Assembly: GCA_021786695.1 (NCBI GenBank)
Contig: JAJYMT010000017.1
Span: forward strand, 1-12,244
Length of the DNA: 12,244 nucleotides
Reading direction: 5' to 3'
Origin: a bacterium
Lineage (GTDB): Bacteria > Patescibacteriota > Patescibacteriia > Patescibacteriales > GWE2-39-37
Shown here: in pieces, positions 1-6,721 of the stretch
Layout of the letters: each line of letters opens with the position of its first letter
Position numbering within the stretch: position 1 is the first letter of the stretch
The notes under the pieces: model-generated
Told to the model about the DNA's origin: nothing
What the model saw: the letters and a program-made list of their open reading frames with translations, nothing else
The model's database searches: none
Position numbers and translations under genes: made by a program

Positions 1-828
1 AGCGAATGGGTGAAACAAACCTATAAGCGCGACGGCGTGGATGTAAAAAATTATCACTCGCTGCCGATCGGCTTCGACCCGAAAGAGATCTTTCCGGTCG
101 CCAAGACCGATCCGAAGATAAAGAAGCTGCGGGAATTGCTCGGCGTCCAGCCGCATGAAAAGATGATCCTGACCATCGGCGGCGACGTAACGAGCAAGGG
201 CGCGCAAGAGATGATTAAAGCGCTCGCCAAAGTCGATGAAAATTTCAAGGACTGGAAATACGTCTGCAAGGCCTCGGACAGCGAGTGCGCCCATGAACAC
301 CATCAGGCCGAGGAACAGCTGATCGATGAGCTCGGACTGGACAAAGGCAAGTTCATCTACCTGACCGGTATGTTCTCGCACGACTTCATGCCCTACCTTC
401 TGTCCGCGGCCGACATCTACGCCGCGCCCTCGCGGCTCGAGGGCTTCGGCATGATCCAGATGGAGGCCGAGGCCTGCGGCGTGCCGGTGATCTCGATCAA
501 TGTCGGCGGTCCGGTAGACACCATCGTGCACGGCAAGACCGGCTTTCTGGCTGAAGTCGGCGAAACGGTGGAATTGAAAGAAGAGTGGGCCTGGCAATCG
601 ATGGGCTTCGAGGCCGACCACAAGATCGTCTTCGACAAGCCGAAAGTATTCGCCTACCGCGCCAGCGTCTCCGACCTGGCTAAATATACCTTACAGCTTC
701 TGACCGATGATAAACTGCGCGAGGAGATGGGTCGCGCCGCGCGAGCCCACGCCCTGGCCAACTTCCAATATGTTGATGTGGCCAAGAAAGCGCTCGGAAT
801 GATTGAAGAGAAGTTGAAAATCAAATAA
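1..828 (+). CDS. GT4-family glycosyltransferase, C-terminal part (cut by window edge)
   Basis: The frame is open from base 1 (AGC GAA TGG GTG...), so the gene starts left of the window; 275 residues are visible, ending in TAA. The visible part is the C-terminal nucleotide-sugar-binding half of a GT-B glycosyltransferase. It has an N-terminal-side linker ending in the usual PIGFDP turn, then a beta strand and glycine turn (LTIGGDVTSKG, nt 166-198), and the retaining GT4 EX7E motif, EGFGMIQME (nt 439-465), followed by EACGVPVIS. The glutamates of this motif normally contact the donor sugar and phosphate. An insertion of about 30 residues (nt 565-660, with KEEWAWQSMGFEADHK) lies between the donor site and the C-terminal helices and is unusual for a minimal GT4 enzyme. 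The gene faces the saccharide cluster to its right, so it may serve the same glycan but is not in that operon. Donor and acceptor cannot be told. The GT4 assignment is firm. Confidence 0.9.
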   Translation, partial: SEWVKQTYKRDGVDVKNYHSLPIGFDPKEIFPVAKTDPKIKKLRELLGVQPHEKMILTIGGDVTSKGAQEMIKALAKVDENFKDWKYVCKASDSECAHEHHQAEEQLIDELGLDKGKFIYLTGMFSHDFMPYLLSAADIYAAPSRLEGFGMIQMEAEACGVPVISINVGGPVDTIVHGKTGFLAEVGETVELKEEWAWQSMGFEADHKIVFDKPKVFAYRASVSDLAKYTLQLLTDDKLREEMGRAARAHALANFQYVDVAKKALGMIEEKLKIK

Positions 829-845
829 CCGACTTTTTTGACAGT

Positions 846-886
846 ATAAACGCCCCGCCCCGCAAAATGCGGGGCGGGGCGTTTAT
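846..886 (+). terminator. GC-rich hairpin terminator between convergent genes
   Basis: An 18-bp perfect stem (846-863 with 869-886) closes on a 5-nt AAAAT loop. The core is pure G/C and the outer pairs are A/T, so the 3' arm ends in GTTTAT and runs into TATTTAT on the plus strand. It lies 17 nt after the plus-strand glycosyltransferase stop and 11 nt beyond the minus-strand glycoside hydrolase stop. It can therefore end both convergent transcripts. The following U-tract is better on the plus strand; on the minus strand the stem is followed by ACTGTC and an A-tract, so the minus-direction role is less sure. Confidence 0.88.
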
Positions 887-897
887 TATTTATAGAA

Positions 898-2109
898 TCA
901 AAAATACAAAACCTTTTTCCTTTTCACGCACTCATAAGCATACAGAAAAGTGCCCGCGCTCCAGGCCTGATAAGGTTCGCCCTTCGGTTTACCGCTTGCG
1001 CCATGGAGCCACTCATTAAACTCTTTTTTGCGCATTTTTTTCAGTTCCTCGACCGGAATATGTTTGTGCCTGGAAACTTCCAGCATATACTGCGGAAATC
1101 CGGGACTTTCGATCGCTTGCAAATTTGCTTTGGCCAGGTTCTCAAGTTCGCGCTCAGCCTTTTTGAATTCTTTCATTTTTACCAAAGCCGCGACATAGAA
1201 GCCGCCGGCGAACGGCCAGACGCCGGCATTGAGGTATGAGAGCGGCTCGCGCGCGTCGCAATTCTCGAAATAATCATGCCACTCCGGATCGCCCTTTTTG
1301 ATCGGCGGCCAGATGATCTTGCACGGATATGGCCGGTTGATTTTTTCTTTCTCGATATATTTCAAGATGCTTTTGGCGATTGCGGGCGTAGCCAGGCCAG
1401 TGAGAATCGCGAGCAGGTTGCCGGCGGTATCGAACCACTCTTCGTGTTCGCGGATATTGTCGTGATTCTTCCAGCCCCAGGGATAATAATAGCCGAGTTT
1501 TTTATCATAAAGCGAAGAATAGGGACGTATTTCGCCGTTCACCGTTTTCTTGACCGTTTCCGCCAACTCATCCTCACCCAAGAATTTCAAGGCGGCATAA
1601 AACAAAGCGTTGCAATGGATGGTGTAGCCATATTTGTGCGGAAAAGCATCTTCCCAATCGTTGGTCGGCTGTTGGGCGAGCAGCCCCACATTGTCCGGAT
1701 CCTGAGCCCTAAGCCACCAGAGTGCTTTCGAAATTTCCCGCGCGTATTTTTTGAGCAGACTATTATCTTTATAGGCGCGCGCGTAGACAAAATTTCCAAT
1801 AATAAACCAGCAGGAAGAATCGACGCTGTTGAAAGTCACGTCTGATTGCCGATCGGTGTTATACGAACCGACGCAGTTCGGGATCTGTCCCATCGGTCCC
1901 TGGTTTTTGGCGAGCAGGGCGATGCTTTTGGCGATCACTGATTTGAACTCCGTGCCGACGAGCGATGCGCCGAGCGCCGTGGTCATACTATCCCTGGCCC
2001 AGACGGCCTCATAGCCGCCAGGCAAACCGGAAGCGTACAAACCAGTCGGCTTGCTACATGCCCTTATAACGTCAATCGCTTTTTGGTGAGCTTGATCGAT
2101 ATTAGTCAT
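898..2109 (-). CDS. GH100/glycogen-debranching-like (alpha/alpha)6-barrel glycoside hydrolase
   Basis: 403 residues, ATG start, TGA stop; no signal peptide, so cytosolic. The spacing of helical segments and conserved aromatic/acidic patches fits a six-hairpin toroid hydrolase: VWARDSM (36-42), GQIPN (74-78), NSVDSSCWFIIG (94-105), NDWEDAF (150-156), GYTIHCNALFYAAL (161-174), LNAGVWPFAGGF (293-304), EWLHG (366-370) and GEPYQAWSAG (377-386). The RD near residue 40, the D-x-S/LW patch and the C-terminal Q-x-W-S box occur in GH100 invertases and amylo-alpha-1,6-glucosidase/GDE_C proteins. D40 and the acids in NDWEDAF are the candidate catalytic residues (inference). It is last in the run of minus-strand saccharide genes, 77 nt after the glycosyltransferase fusion. 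A long hairpin fills that gap and no Shine-Dalgarno is visible before the ATG. It may trim or debranch the glycan handled by its neighbours. The fold is fairly sure; the substrate is unknown. Confidence 0.8.
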   Translation of the reverse strand: MTNIDQAHQKAIDVIRACSKPTGLYASGLPGGYEAVWARDSMTTALGASLVGTEFKSVIAKSIALLAKNQGPMGQIPNCVGSYNTDRQSDVTFNSVDSSCWFIIGNFVYARAYKDNSLLKKYAREISKALWWLRAQDPDNVGLLAQQPTNDWEDAFPHKYGYTIHCNALFYAALKFLGEDELAETVKKTVNGEIRPYSSLYDKKLGYYYPWGWKNHDNIREHEEWFDTAGNLLAILTGLATPAIAKSILKYIEKEKINRPYPCKIIWPPIKKGDPEWHDYFENCDAREPLSYLNAGVWPFAGGFYVAALVKMKEFKKAERELENLAKANLQAIESPGFPQYMLEVSRHKHIPVEELKKMRKKEFNEWLHGASGKPKGEPYQAWSAGTFLYAYECVKRKKVLYF

Positions 2110-2113
2110 ACAG

Positions 2114-2187
2114 GATTTACGATTTAAGATTTATGATTTACGAATAATAAGCCCTATTCTTAAATCTTAAATCCTAAATCTTAAATC
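2114..2187. repeat. Inverted repeat built from 7-nt units (GATTTAN)4
   Basis: The left arm has four units GATTTA+N (2114-2141) then GAATA. The right arm has TATTC then four units N+TAAATC (2160-2187). The arms pair perfectly around an 8-nt loop (2147-2154), except that every seventh base is unpaired on the plus strand. In minus-strand RNA one of those four positions becomes a G-U wobble and the other three are purine-purine mismatches. The element fills the gap between the glycosyltransferase fusion and the next hydrolase: it begins at the last stop-codon base of the former and ends 4 nt before the ATG of the latter. The structure is read directly; its role is unknown (mRNA stability or translation control, or a REP-like DNA element). 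Confidence 0.9.
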
Positions 2188-4475
2188 TATTTAACTCTCT
2201 CCACCGCCAGTCGCGCCAACAGATATGAAATCGTGGACTCCGCGCCCTGATTGAAGTTGATGGATTCGCGCCCCAGGCCGTCGTAACAGCCGCCGGTCTG
2301 TTCGTCATAGATCATCTGATTCAGATGGTTTTTGCCCAGGAACCACTCGAAGGCGCGCTTGGCCTGCTCGGCATAGGTCTTCTTTTTGGTCACCTCAAAT
2401 GCGGTGGCCAGCGCCTCGACCGCCGAAGCGGTGTCTTCCGGCTGCTGGTCGAAGTAAGCGCGCCGCCCATCGCGATGGTACCAGCCGTCCTGGCCGATGG
2501 CGGAAAAATATCCGTGCTCGAAACTGACCCTGCCCAGGAATTTCATCGTCTCCTCCGCCACCTCGCGATACCTCTTTTCGCCGGTCAGTTTGGCGGCGCG
2601 CAAAAGCGCCTCCGGCAATTTATAATTAGAGTAGGTCAGGGCGTCTTCAAACCATGGCCACTTCTTGGCGTTTTTGCCGTTCTTTGAGGTCTGTTCGAAA
2701 TTTTTGACCAAAGTATTGGCAAGTTTTTTTACCAAACCGACCAACTCCTGCTTTTCGCTTTCCGCTTTCTTCTCGTCCCGTACGGCATAATTATCATAAT
2801 TTTCAAGCAAATAATTCAACCCGAGGATGGCGAAAGAGATGGCGCGCAAGGATTTGAGTTCCTTGATCCAACGTTTGGCTTTCCTGAAAATCGCGCAGGC
2901 GGACCGCTTCATATTTTCCGGCAGTTTGTCGGTGGCGATCAGGAAGCCCAGCGCCCAGATGGCGCGACCGAAGGTGTCCTCGGAGTCGGACTTATCGGTG
3001 ATGCTTTTGTTATAATTGACGAAATTGTAAAATTTGCCGCTCCCTTTCTGCACGAATTTGATGAATTTAAAATATTTTTCTATCTGGTCCAGATAGATCT
3101 TGAGCGGTTTTTGGCGATAAAGCATCAAATAAGCCAAAAGCGAACGGGCGTTATCGTCCAGGCAGTAGCCGGAGCCGGGATCCGGCTTGGTATGCACCGC
3201 GAACTGGATGATGCCGAACTGGTTGGTAAGCGTCTGCAGATGATCGAGATTGACCGGCGGTAATTTGCCTGATTCGCGGGGGACGATCTTGGCGAAATTG
3301 TTGAAAAATTTGAAATAAGAAAGCGCTACGTTCTGCCAGGTCATATGCCGCGAATAGAAGTAGGCGGCCTTCTTCATCTCTTTGCGCCGCTTCGGGTCGC
3401 CCAGAAGTTCTAAGAGCGCCTTTTCAATGTCTTTGGAATTTTTGAAACGGACCAGGATGCCCCGCTCTTGGTTGATCACGTCGGTCGCGTACTGGTTGGC
3501 GGTAGCGATGATCGGGCAGGCGGCGGACAGAGCGTAAGAAATGGTGCCGGAGACCGCCTGCAGCGGGTTCAGGGTCGGCGACAGATAGATGTCGGTCGCC
3601 TTCAGGAACTCGATCAATTCTTCCAAGTCCATATATTTGTCATAGAACTTGACGTGGTCTTCCAATTTCAATTTAGCTACCAATTTCTTCAGTTTGTTGC
3701 GATATACTTCGCCCTGCTGCTTGCGCACCACAGGGTGGGTGGCGCCGAGCACCAGATAGAGCGCGTCCGGGTATTTTTCCACCACCTTCGGCAGGGCGGC
3801 AATGGCGTACTCGATGCCCTTGTCGCGGTTTAGCATGCCGAACGAAGAAAGGACAGTGCGGCCGGATAGATTCAATTTGCGCTTGGCCTTGCTCTTGGAA
3901 GGAAAGGCCACATGATGGACGCCGTGCGGAATCACCGTAATCTTTTTCTTGCTGATGCCATATACCTCCTGGAGGAGCTGTGCCGAGGTCTTGGTCATCA
4001 CCACCACTCCGTCAGCGCGATCGACGAACTCTTGCGTGATGTGTTTGACGAAGTCGGTCGGATGCGGCAAGACGGTGTGCATGGTCACGACGATCGGCTT
4101 GTTCAAGAGTTCGAGAAATGGAATCAGGTAGTTGCCCCACTCGCCACCGAAAATTCCGTATTCGTGCTGTACGTTCACCAGCTTGATCTGCGGATTGCGG
4201 TTGATTTCGTGAGCCAATTTCAAATAATCGGCAATATCGATCTCCCGAACCTGCATGCGCACCTTGTTCGGATAGTTGTAGATCGAGGTGCCGTTGTCGT
4301 TCACCGCCAGGATCTGGCTCTTGACCGAGGGATGGTACTCCTTGTCGATCGCGTTGGTCAGGTCCTGGGTGAAGGTAGCGATGCCGCAGGCGCGGGGCGG
4401 AAAAGTTCCGACATAAAGAATCGCCGGCGGCTTGGGCCTGCTTACGCTACTCGAGTGTTTTTGATTTATGTTCAC
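2187..4475 (-). CDS. GT4-like glycosyltransferase fused to a C-terminal alpha/alpha-toroid domain
   Basis: 762 residues, GTG start, TAG stop; no signal peptide or membrane segment. Residues 16-395 form a GT-B glycosyltransferase: GTFPPRACGIATFTQDL (23-39, donor/acceptor loop), VQHEYGIFGG (102-111), PHGVH (183-187), SFGMLNRDKG (211-220), then NPLQAVSGTISYAL (303-316) where GT4 enzymes normally carry EX7E. Both glutamates are absent there. Residues 405-762 are helical and repetitive, with GYCLDDNARSL (436-446), DSEDTFGRAIWALG (497-510), WPWFEDALTYSN (606-617), QPEDTASAVEAL (678-689) and NFNQGAEST (740-748). This resembles the toroid tail of known GT4-toroid fusion proteins and of glycoside hydrolases. 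The GTG is the first canonical start in a frame open from a TAA 51 nt upstream, with GGGA 8 nt before it; the 17 codons between look protein-like, so a non-canonical upstream start cannot be excluded. It lies between the GH130 pair and the debranching-like hydrolase. Confidence 0.85.
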   Translation of the reverse strand: MNINQKHSSSVSRPKPPAILYVGTFPPRACGIATFTQDLTNAIDKEYHPSVKSQILAVNDNGTSIYNYPNKVRMQVREIDIADYLKLAHEINRNPQIKLVNVQHEYGIFGGEWGNYLIPFLELLNKPIVVTMHTVLPHPTDFVKHITQEFVDRADGVVVMTKTSAQLLQEVYGISKKKITVIPHGVHHVAFPSKSKAKRKLNLSGRTVLSSFGMLNRDKGIEYAIAALPKVVEKYPDALYLVLGATHPVVRKQQGEVYRNKLKKLVAKLKLEDHVKFYDKYMDLEELIEFLKATDIYLSPTLNPLQAVSGTISYALSAACPIIATANQYATDVINQERGILVRFKNSKDIEKALLELLGDPKRRKEMKKAAYFYSRHMTWQNVALSYFKFFNNFAKIVPRESGKLPPVNLDHLQTLTNQFGIIQFAVHTKPDPGSGYCLDDNARSLLAYLMLYRQKPLKIYLDQIEKYFKFIKFVQKGSGKFYNFVNYNKSITDKSDSEDTFGRAIWALGFLIATDKLPENMKRSACAIFRKAKRWIKELKSLRAISFAILGLNYLLENYDNYAVRDEKKAESEKQELVGLVKKLANTLVKNFEQTSKNGKNAKKWPWFEDALTYSNYKLPEALLRAAKLTGEKRYREVAEETMKFLGRVSFEHGYFSAIGQDGWYHRDGRRAYFDQQPEDTASAVEALATAFEVTKKKTYAEQAKRAFEWFLGKNHLNQMIYDEQTGGCYDGLGRESINFNQGAESTISYLLARLAVERVK

Positions 4476-4542
4476 AAATTTTTCCCGTCGCTTCCTTTGC
4501 CGATTCAGCTCGTCGATCAGCAGGTCTTAACGGGGTAAATAT

Positions 4543-5586
4543 TCAGTCGGCCGCCAGCAGCTCCGCGAGTTTGGCGGTGGCGGTGCAGATGCAAGTGTCG
4601 CCGGCTCCGTAATAAATCCTGAGCGTATCACCGGCCAGGCAAGCGCCGCAACAAAATACTACGCGCGGCTGAATGATATTATTGTCCGCTATTTTAGCGA
4701 ATTTGTCCAGAGTTTGCCCCGCTATCCCGACCCGATGCCGGCTCATATTATCGACTCGGCCGGCCGAAATATCAATCAGGCCTGACAGTTCATAAGGAAC
4801 GGACGGCTCGAAAATCGGTTCGCGCGACCTTTTCAATATTTTAGTTGGGTCGTTCAAATCCAAAAGCAGCCAACCGAGCCGATAGACGGCTTGGCGGTCG
4901 ATGCCGTGATAAATCACCAGCCAGCCGTGCAGCGTCCTGATCGGCGGCGGGCCCATCTCAATATGCAGACAATCAAAATATCCGTCGGCACGCTCCTTAA
5001 GCCAACTCGTTCCATCGGCACGCCAGTGCCGGCCGTCAGCCGATCGCGCCAGCCATAGCTCGCGGTCACCGAAAATCATCAGATATTCGCCGTTAACGAC
5101 TTCCGGAAAAAGCGCTCCGCCTTTAGACCAGTTACGGTCCGATTCCTCGTCACCCATCACCGCGTCGGTCGTCACCTCGAAACCGCCGGCGCTAAAGATA
5201 TCCCAACCAGGAAATATCGGACCGACTTTCTCCCAGATATCGAGGTCGGAAGAGACGGCCAGGGCCTGCCGCGCCGTATGGCCGTCGTAGGCGGTATATG
5301 CTAAAAAATACCTCTCGTCGATTTTACTGATGCGCGGGTCTTCCACGCCGGACGAATCGTCCGCGGTACTCGGCTCAAGTACCGGCTGCGGAGTTATCTG
5401 AAAATTCTCTCCGTCTGTCGATCTGGCGCGGCCGATCCTTGAGGCGCCGTCAGTCCCGACCGCGCGAAAAAAAAGATGGTAGACACCATCTTCAAACAAC
5501 ACGGTCGGATTATAGGCCTTCTTGGACAGCCAGACGATTTTCTTGTCGGGGACGATGATCGGATTTTTTTCGGAGCGGACGAACAT
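4543..5586 (-). CDS. GH130 beta-mannoside phosphorylase/hydrolase (intact copy)
   Basis: 347 residues, ATG start, TGA stop, the usual GH130 length. The five-bladed propeller family is shown by NPTVLFEDGVYHLFFRA (26-42), SRIGRARSTDG (49-59), the GVEDPRI box (80-86), whose aspartate is the general acid in characterised GH130 enzymes, GPPPIRTLHGWLVIYHG (212-228), YRLGWLLLDLNDP (235-247), PYEL (264-267) and LRIYYGAGDT (322-331). Family members cleave beta-mannosides, often with phosphate to release alpha-mannose 1-phosphate, and can run in the synthetic direction. No signal peptide, so cytosolic. It starts 1 nt after the stop of the interrupted GH130 gene, with AAAGGA 10 nt before the ATG, so the two are co-transcribed and probably translationally coupled. 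Compared with its neighbour it carries about 35 extra residues between PYEL and VVF (about 268-308) and five cysteines in the last 36 residues. Linkage specificity cannot be read from sequence. Confidence 0.9.
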   Translation of the reverse strand: MFVRSEKNPIIVPDKKIVWLSKKAYNPTVLFEDGVYHLFFRAVGTDGASRIGRARSTDGENFQITPQPVLEPSTADDSSGVEDPRISKIDERYFLAYTAYDGHTARQALAVSSDLDIWEKVGPIFPGWDIFSAGGFEVTTDAVMGDEESDRNWSKGGALFPEVVNGEYLMIFGDRELWLARSADGRHWRADGTSWLKERADGYFDCLHIEMGPPPIRTLHGWLVIYHGIDRQAVYRLGWLLLDLNDPTKILKRSREPIFEPSVPYELSGLIDISAGRVDNMSRHRVGIAGQTLDKFAKIADNNIIQPRVVFCCGACLAGDTLRIYYGAGDTCICTATAKLAELLAAD

Positions 5587-5587
5587 G

Positions 5588-6634
5588 CTACTTCTTTCCT
5601 TTCTTGTCTTTGACGCGATATTTCAAAAGCTCTTTAAGCAACTTATCCAGTTCTATGCTGGCCGCCGCCACGATCGAGTCGGCCGCGCCGTAATAAACAT
5701 AGAGTCGCTTGCCGAAAACGGCCGTGCCGGTCGGAAAGACCACCTCGCTCACGTGTCCGCGCAGCTCATAATCCTTTTCCGGTTCCAGGATCGGATAAGG
5801 GATCCGGGCGATCAACTTCTTCGGATTATCCAAGTCGAACAGGGCCGCGCCGCCGCGGTAGGTGCGGCCTTCGTTTTCCTCCTGGGTGCCGTGATAGATC
5901 ATCAACCAGCCGTGCTTGGTCCTGATCGGCGGCGCGCCGCCGCCGATATGCCGGTTTTCCCAGCCATGCTCTCAGAGCCGGAAGATGTGCTTGCGCAGGT
6001 CGCGTAGATAATCGCCCCAGAAAAATTCATCTTTCAGGTCGCTGAAGTCATCGAAGGACACCAGCTGGATGTCCGGCAGGATGCGGTGGGCTAGGACGAA
6101 CTTGCCTTTGATCTTTTCCGGGAACAAGAAACCGTCCTTGTCCCAGATCAGCACGTTCCTGCCGGCGTATTCCTTGTAAAACGATTCGAAAAAATAATAG
6201 TCGTCCTTCAGCTTGGTCCTGGCGAAAAGTTTAGCTGCTTTGGCATATTCGATCTTCGGACTGATGATTCCGCCTCGCCTTAGATTGAACAGGTTCTTGC
6301 CGTAGGAATAGGCCAAGAGCGCGTTCCTGCCGTCGTGGACGATATAGACCAGATAAAAAGTGTCGCCAACCTTGGTGATGCGGGCGTCTTCCACGCCCTT
6401 GCATTCATATTTCAATTTCGGCTCCAGGAACGGCTTTTTCCAGCGCTCGACCACCTTGAGCGGCCCTTCCAGTCGCGCGTAACCGAGCGAGGAAATGAAT
6501 TCCTTGCTGATGGCGCGATAAATCACGTGCAACGTCTCTCCCTCCTGGTAGACGGCCGGATTCAAGACCGACTTGTTTTCGAATTTATTCTTGGTGGGCG
6601 CGAGTATCACGCCTTCGCGTCGCAATTTTATCAT
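5588..6634 (-). pseudogene. GH130 gene interrupted by one in-frame TGA
   Basis: A 349-codon frame, ATG to TAG, matches a full GH130 protein but has a single TGA at codon 221 (5972-5974). Before it lie VLNPAVYQEGETLHVIYRA (23-41), the active-site box GVEDAR (80-85; A replaces the usual P), HDGRNALLAYS (100-110) and FPEKIKGKFVLAHR (171-184). After it, in the same frame, come EHGWENRHIGGGAPPI, GWLMIYHG, DYEL and LYVYYGAADS. Without readthrough the 220-residue product lacks the last propeller blades and should be inactive; ATG 5903-5905 inside GWLMIYHG is not a plausible new start. The frame is otherwise free of damage, so a very recent nonsense change (for example CGA to TGA), a base-call error or recoding are all possible. 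It is first in the minus-strand cluster, after a terminator and near a TATAAT box, and ends 1 nt before the second GH130 gene. Family assignment is firm; gene status is uncertain. Confidence 0.85.
5597..5602 (-). promoter_or_regulatory. Ribosome binding site of the intact GH130 gene
   Basis: AAAGGA on the minus strand lies 10 nt before the ATG at 5586, inside the lysine-rich tail codons of the upstream GH130 frame. It fixes the start of the downstream gene. Because ribosomes must pass the TGA to reach this site by coupling, the downstream gene may rely on independent initiation here. Confidence 0.6.
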
Positions 6635-6640
6635 ATCCTA

Positions 6641-6646
6641 ATTATA
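6641..6646 (-). promoter_or_regulatory. Putative -10 box (TATAAT) of the saccharide cluster
   Basis: A perfect TATAAT on the minus strand ends 6 nt before the ATG of the first GH130 gene. No good -35 is seen at 16-18 nt (TTCCAT/TCCATT region) and there is no TG extension. If it is used, transcription would begin close to the ATG and the message would be leaderless or nearly so; the only SD-like string, AGGA, is almost touching the ATG. The upstream operon ends at a terminator 30-80 nt before it, which supports a new promoter here. Confidence 0.45.
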
Positions 6647-6675
6647 GCGGAATAAAGCGGTTAATGGAAGCGAGC

Positions 6676-6713
6676 GACAACAAAAGGAGACGTCCGTATG
6701 CGTCCGCCTCCTT
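6676..6713 (-). terminator. Rho-independent terminator after the O-antigen ligase gene
   Basis: On the minus strand AAGGAGGCGGACG (6713-6701) pairs with CGGACGTCTCCTT (6696-6684) around a CATA loop. There is one G-U pair and a two-base mismatch in the 13-bp stem. A T-rich run (TTTTGTTGT) follows. It lies 9 nt past the ligase stop, so it ends the valS-ligase transcript and separates it from the saccharide cluster. Confidence 0.8.
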
Positions 6714-6721
6714 GGTAAATT

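Noticed and set aside
2110..2190. CRISPR array or standard tandem repeat
   Set aside because: The units are 7 nt, contiguous and arranged as an inverted pair, with no spacers.
3912..4538. 208-codon plus-strand frame over the N-terminus of the GT4 fusion
   Set aside because: It overlaps well-supported glycosyltransferase motifs on the other strand, and its translation is low-complexity and lacks family features.
5925..5974. Selenocysteine insertion at the TGA
   Set aside because: No GGU-type SECIS loop is seen at the expected distance, and GH130 enzymes are not known selenoproteins with Cys at this variable position.
5588..6634. Use of genetic code 25 (UGA = Gly) or code 4 (UGA = Trp)
   Set aside because: Only one internal TGA occurs across more than 3,000 codons of intact genes. 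TGA properly ends the intact GH130 gene, since readthrough would run out of frame into the next gene. It also ends the GH100-like gene.
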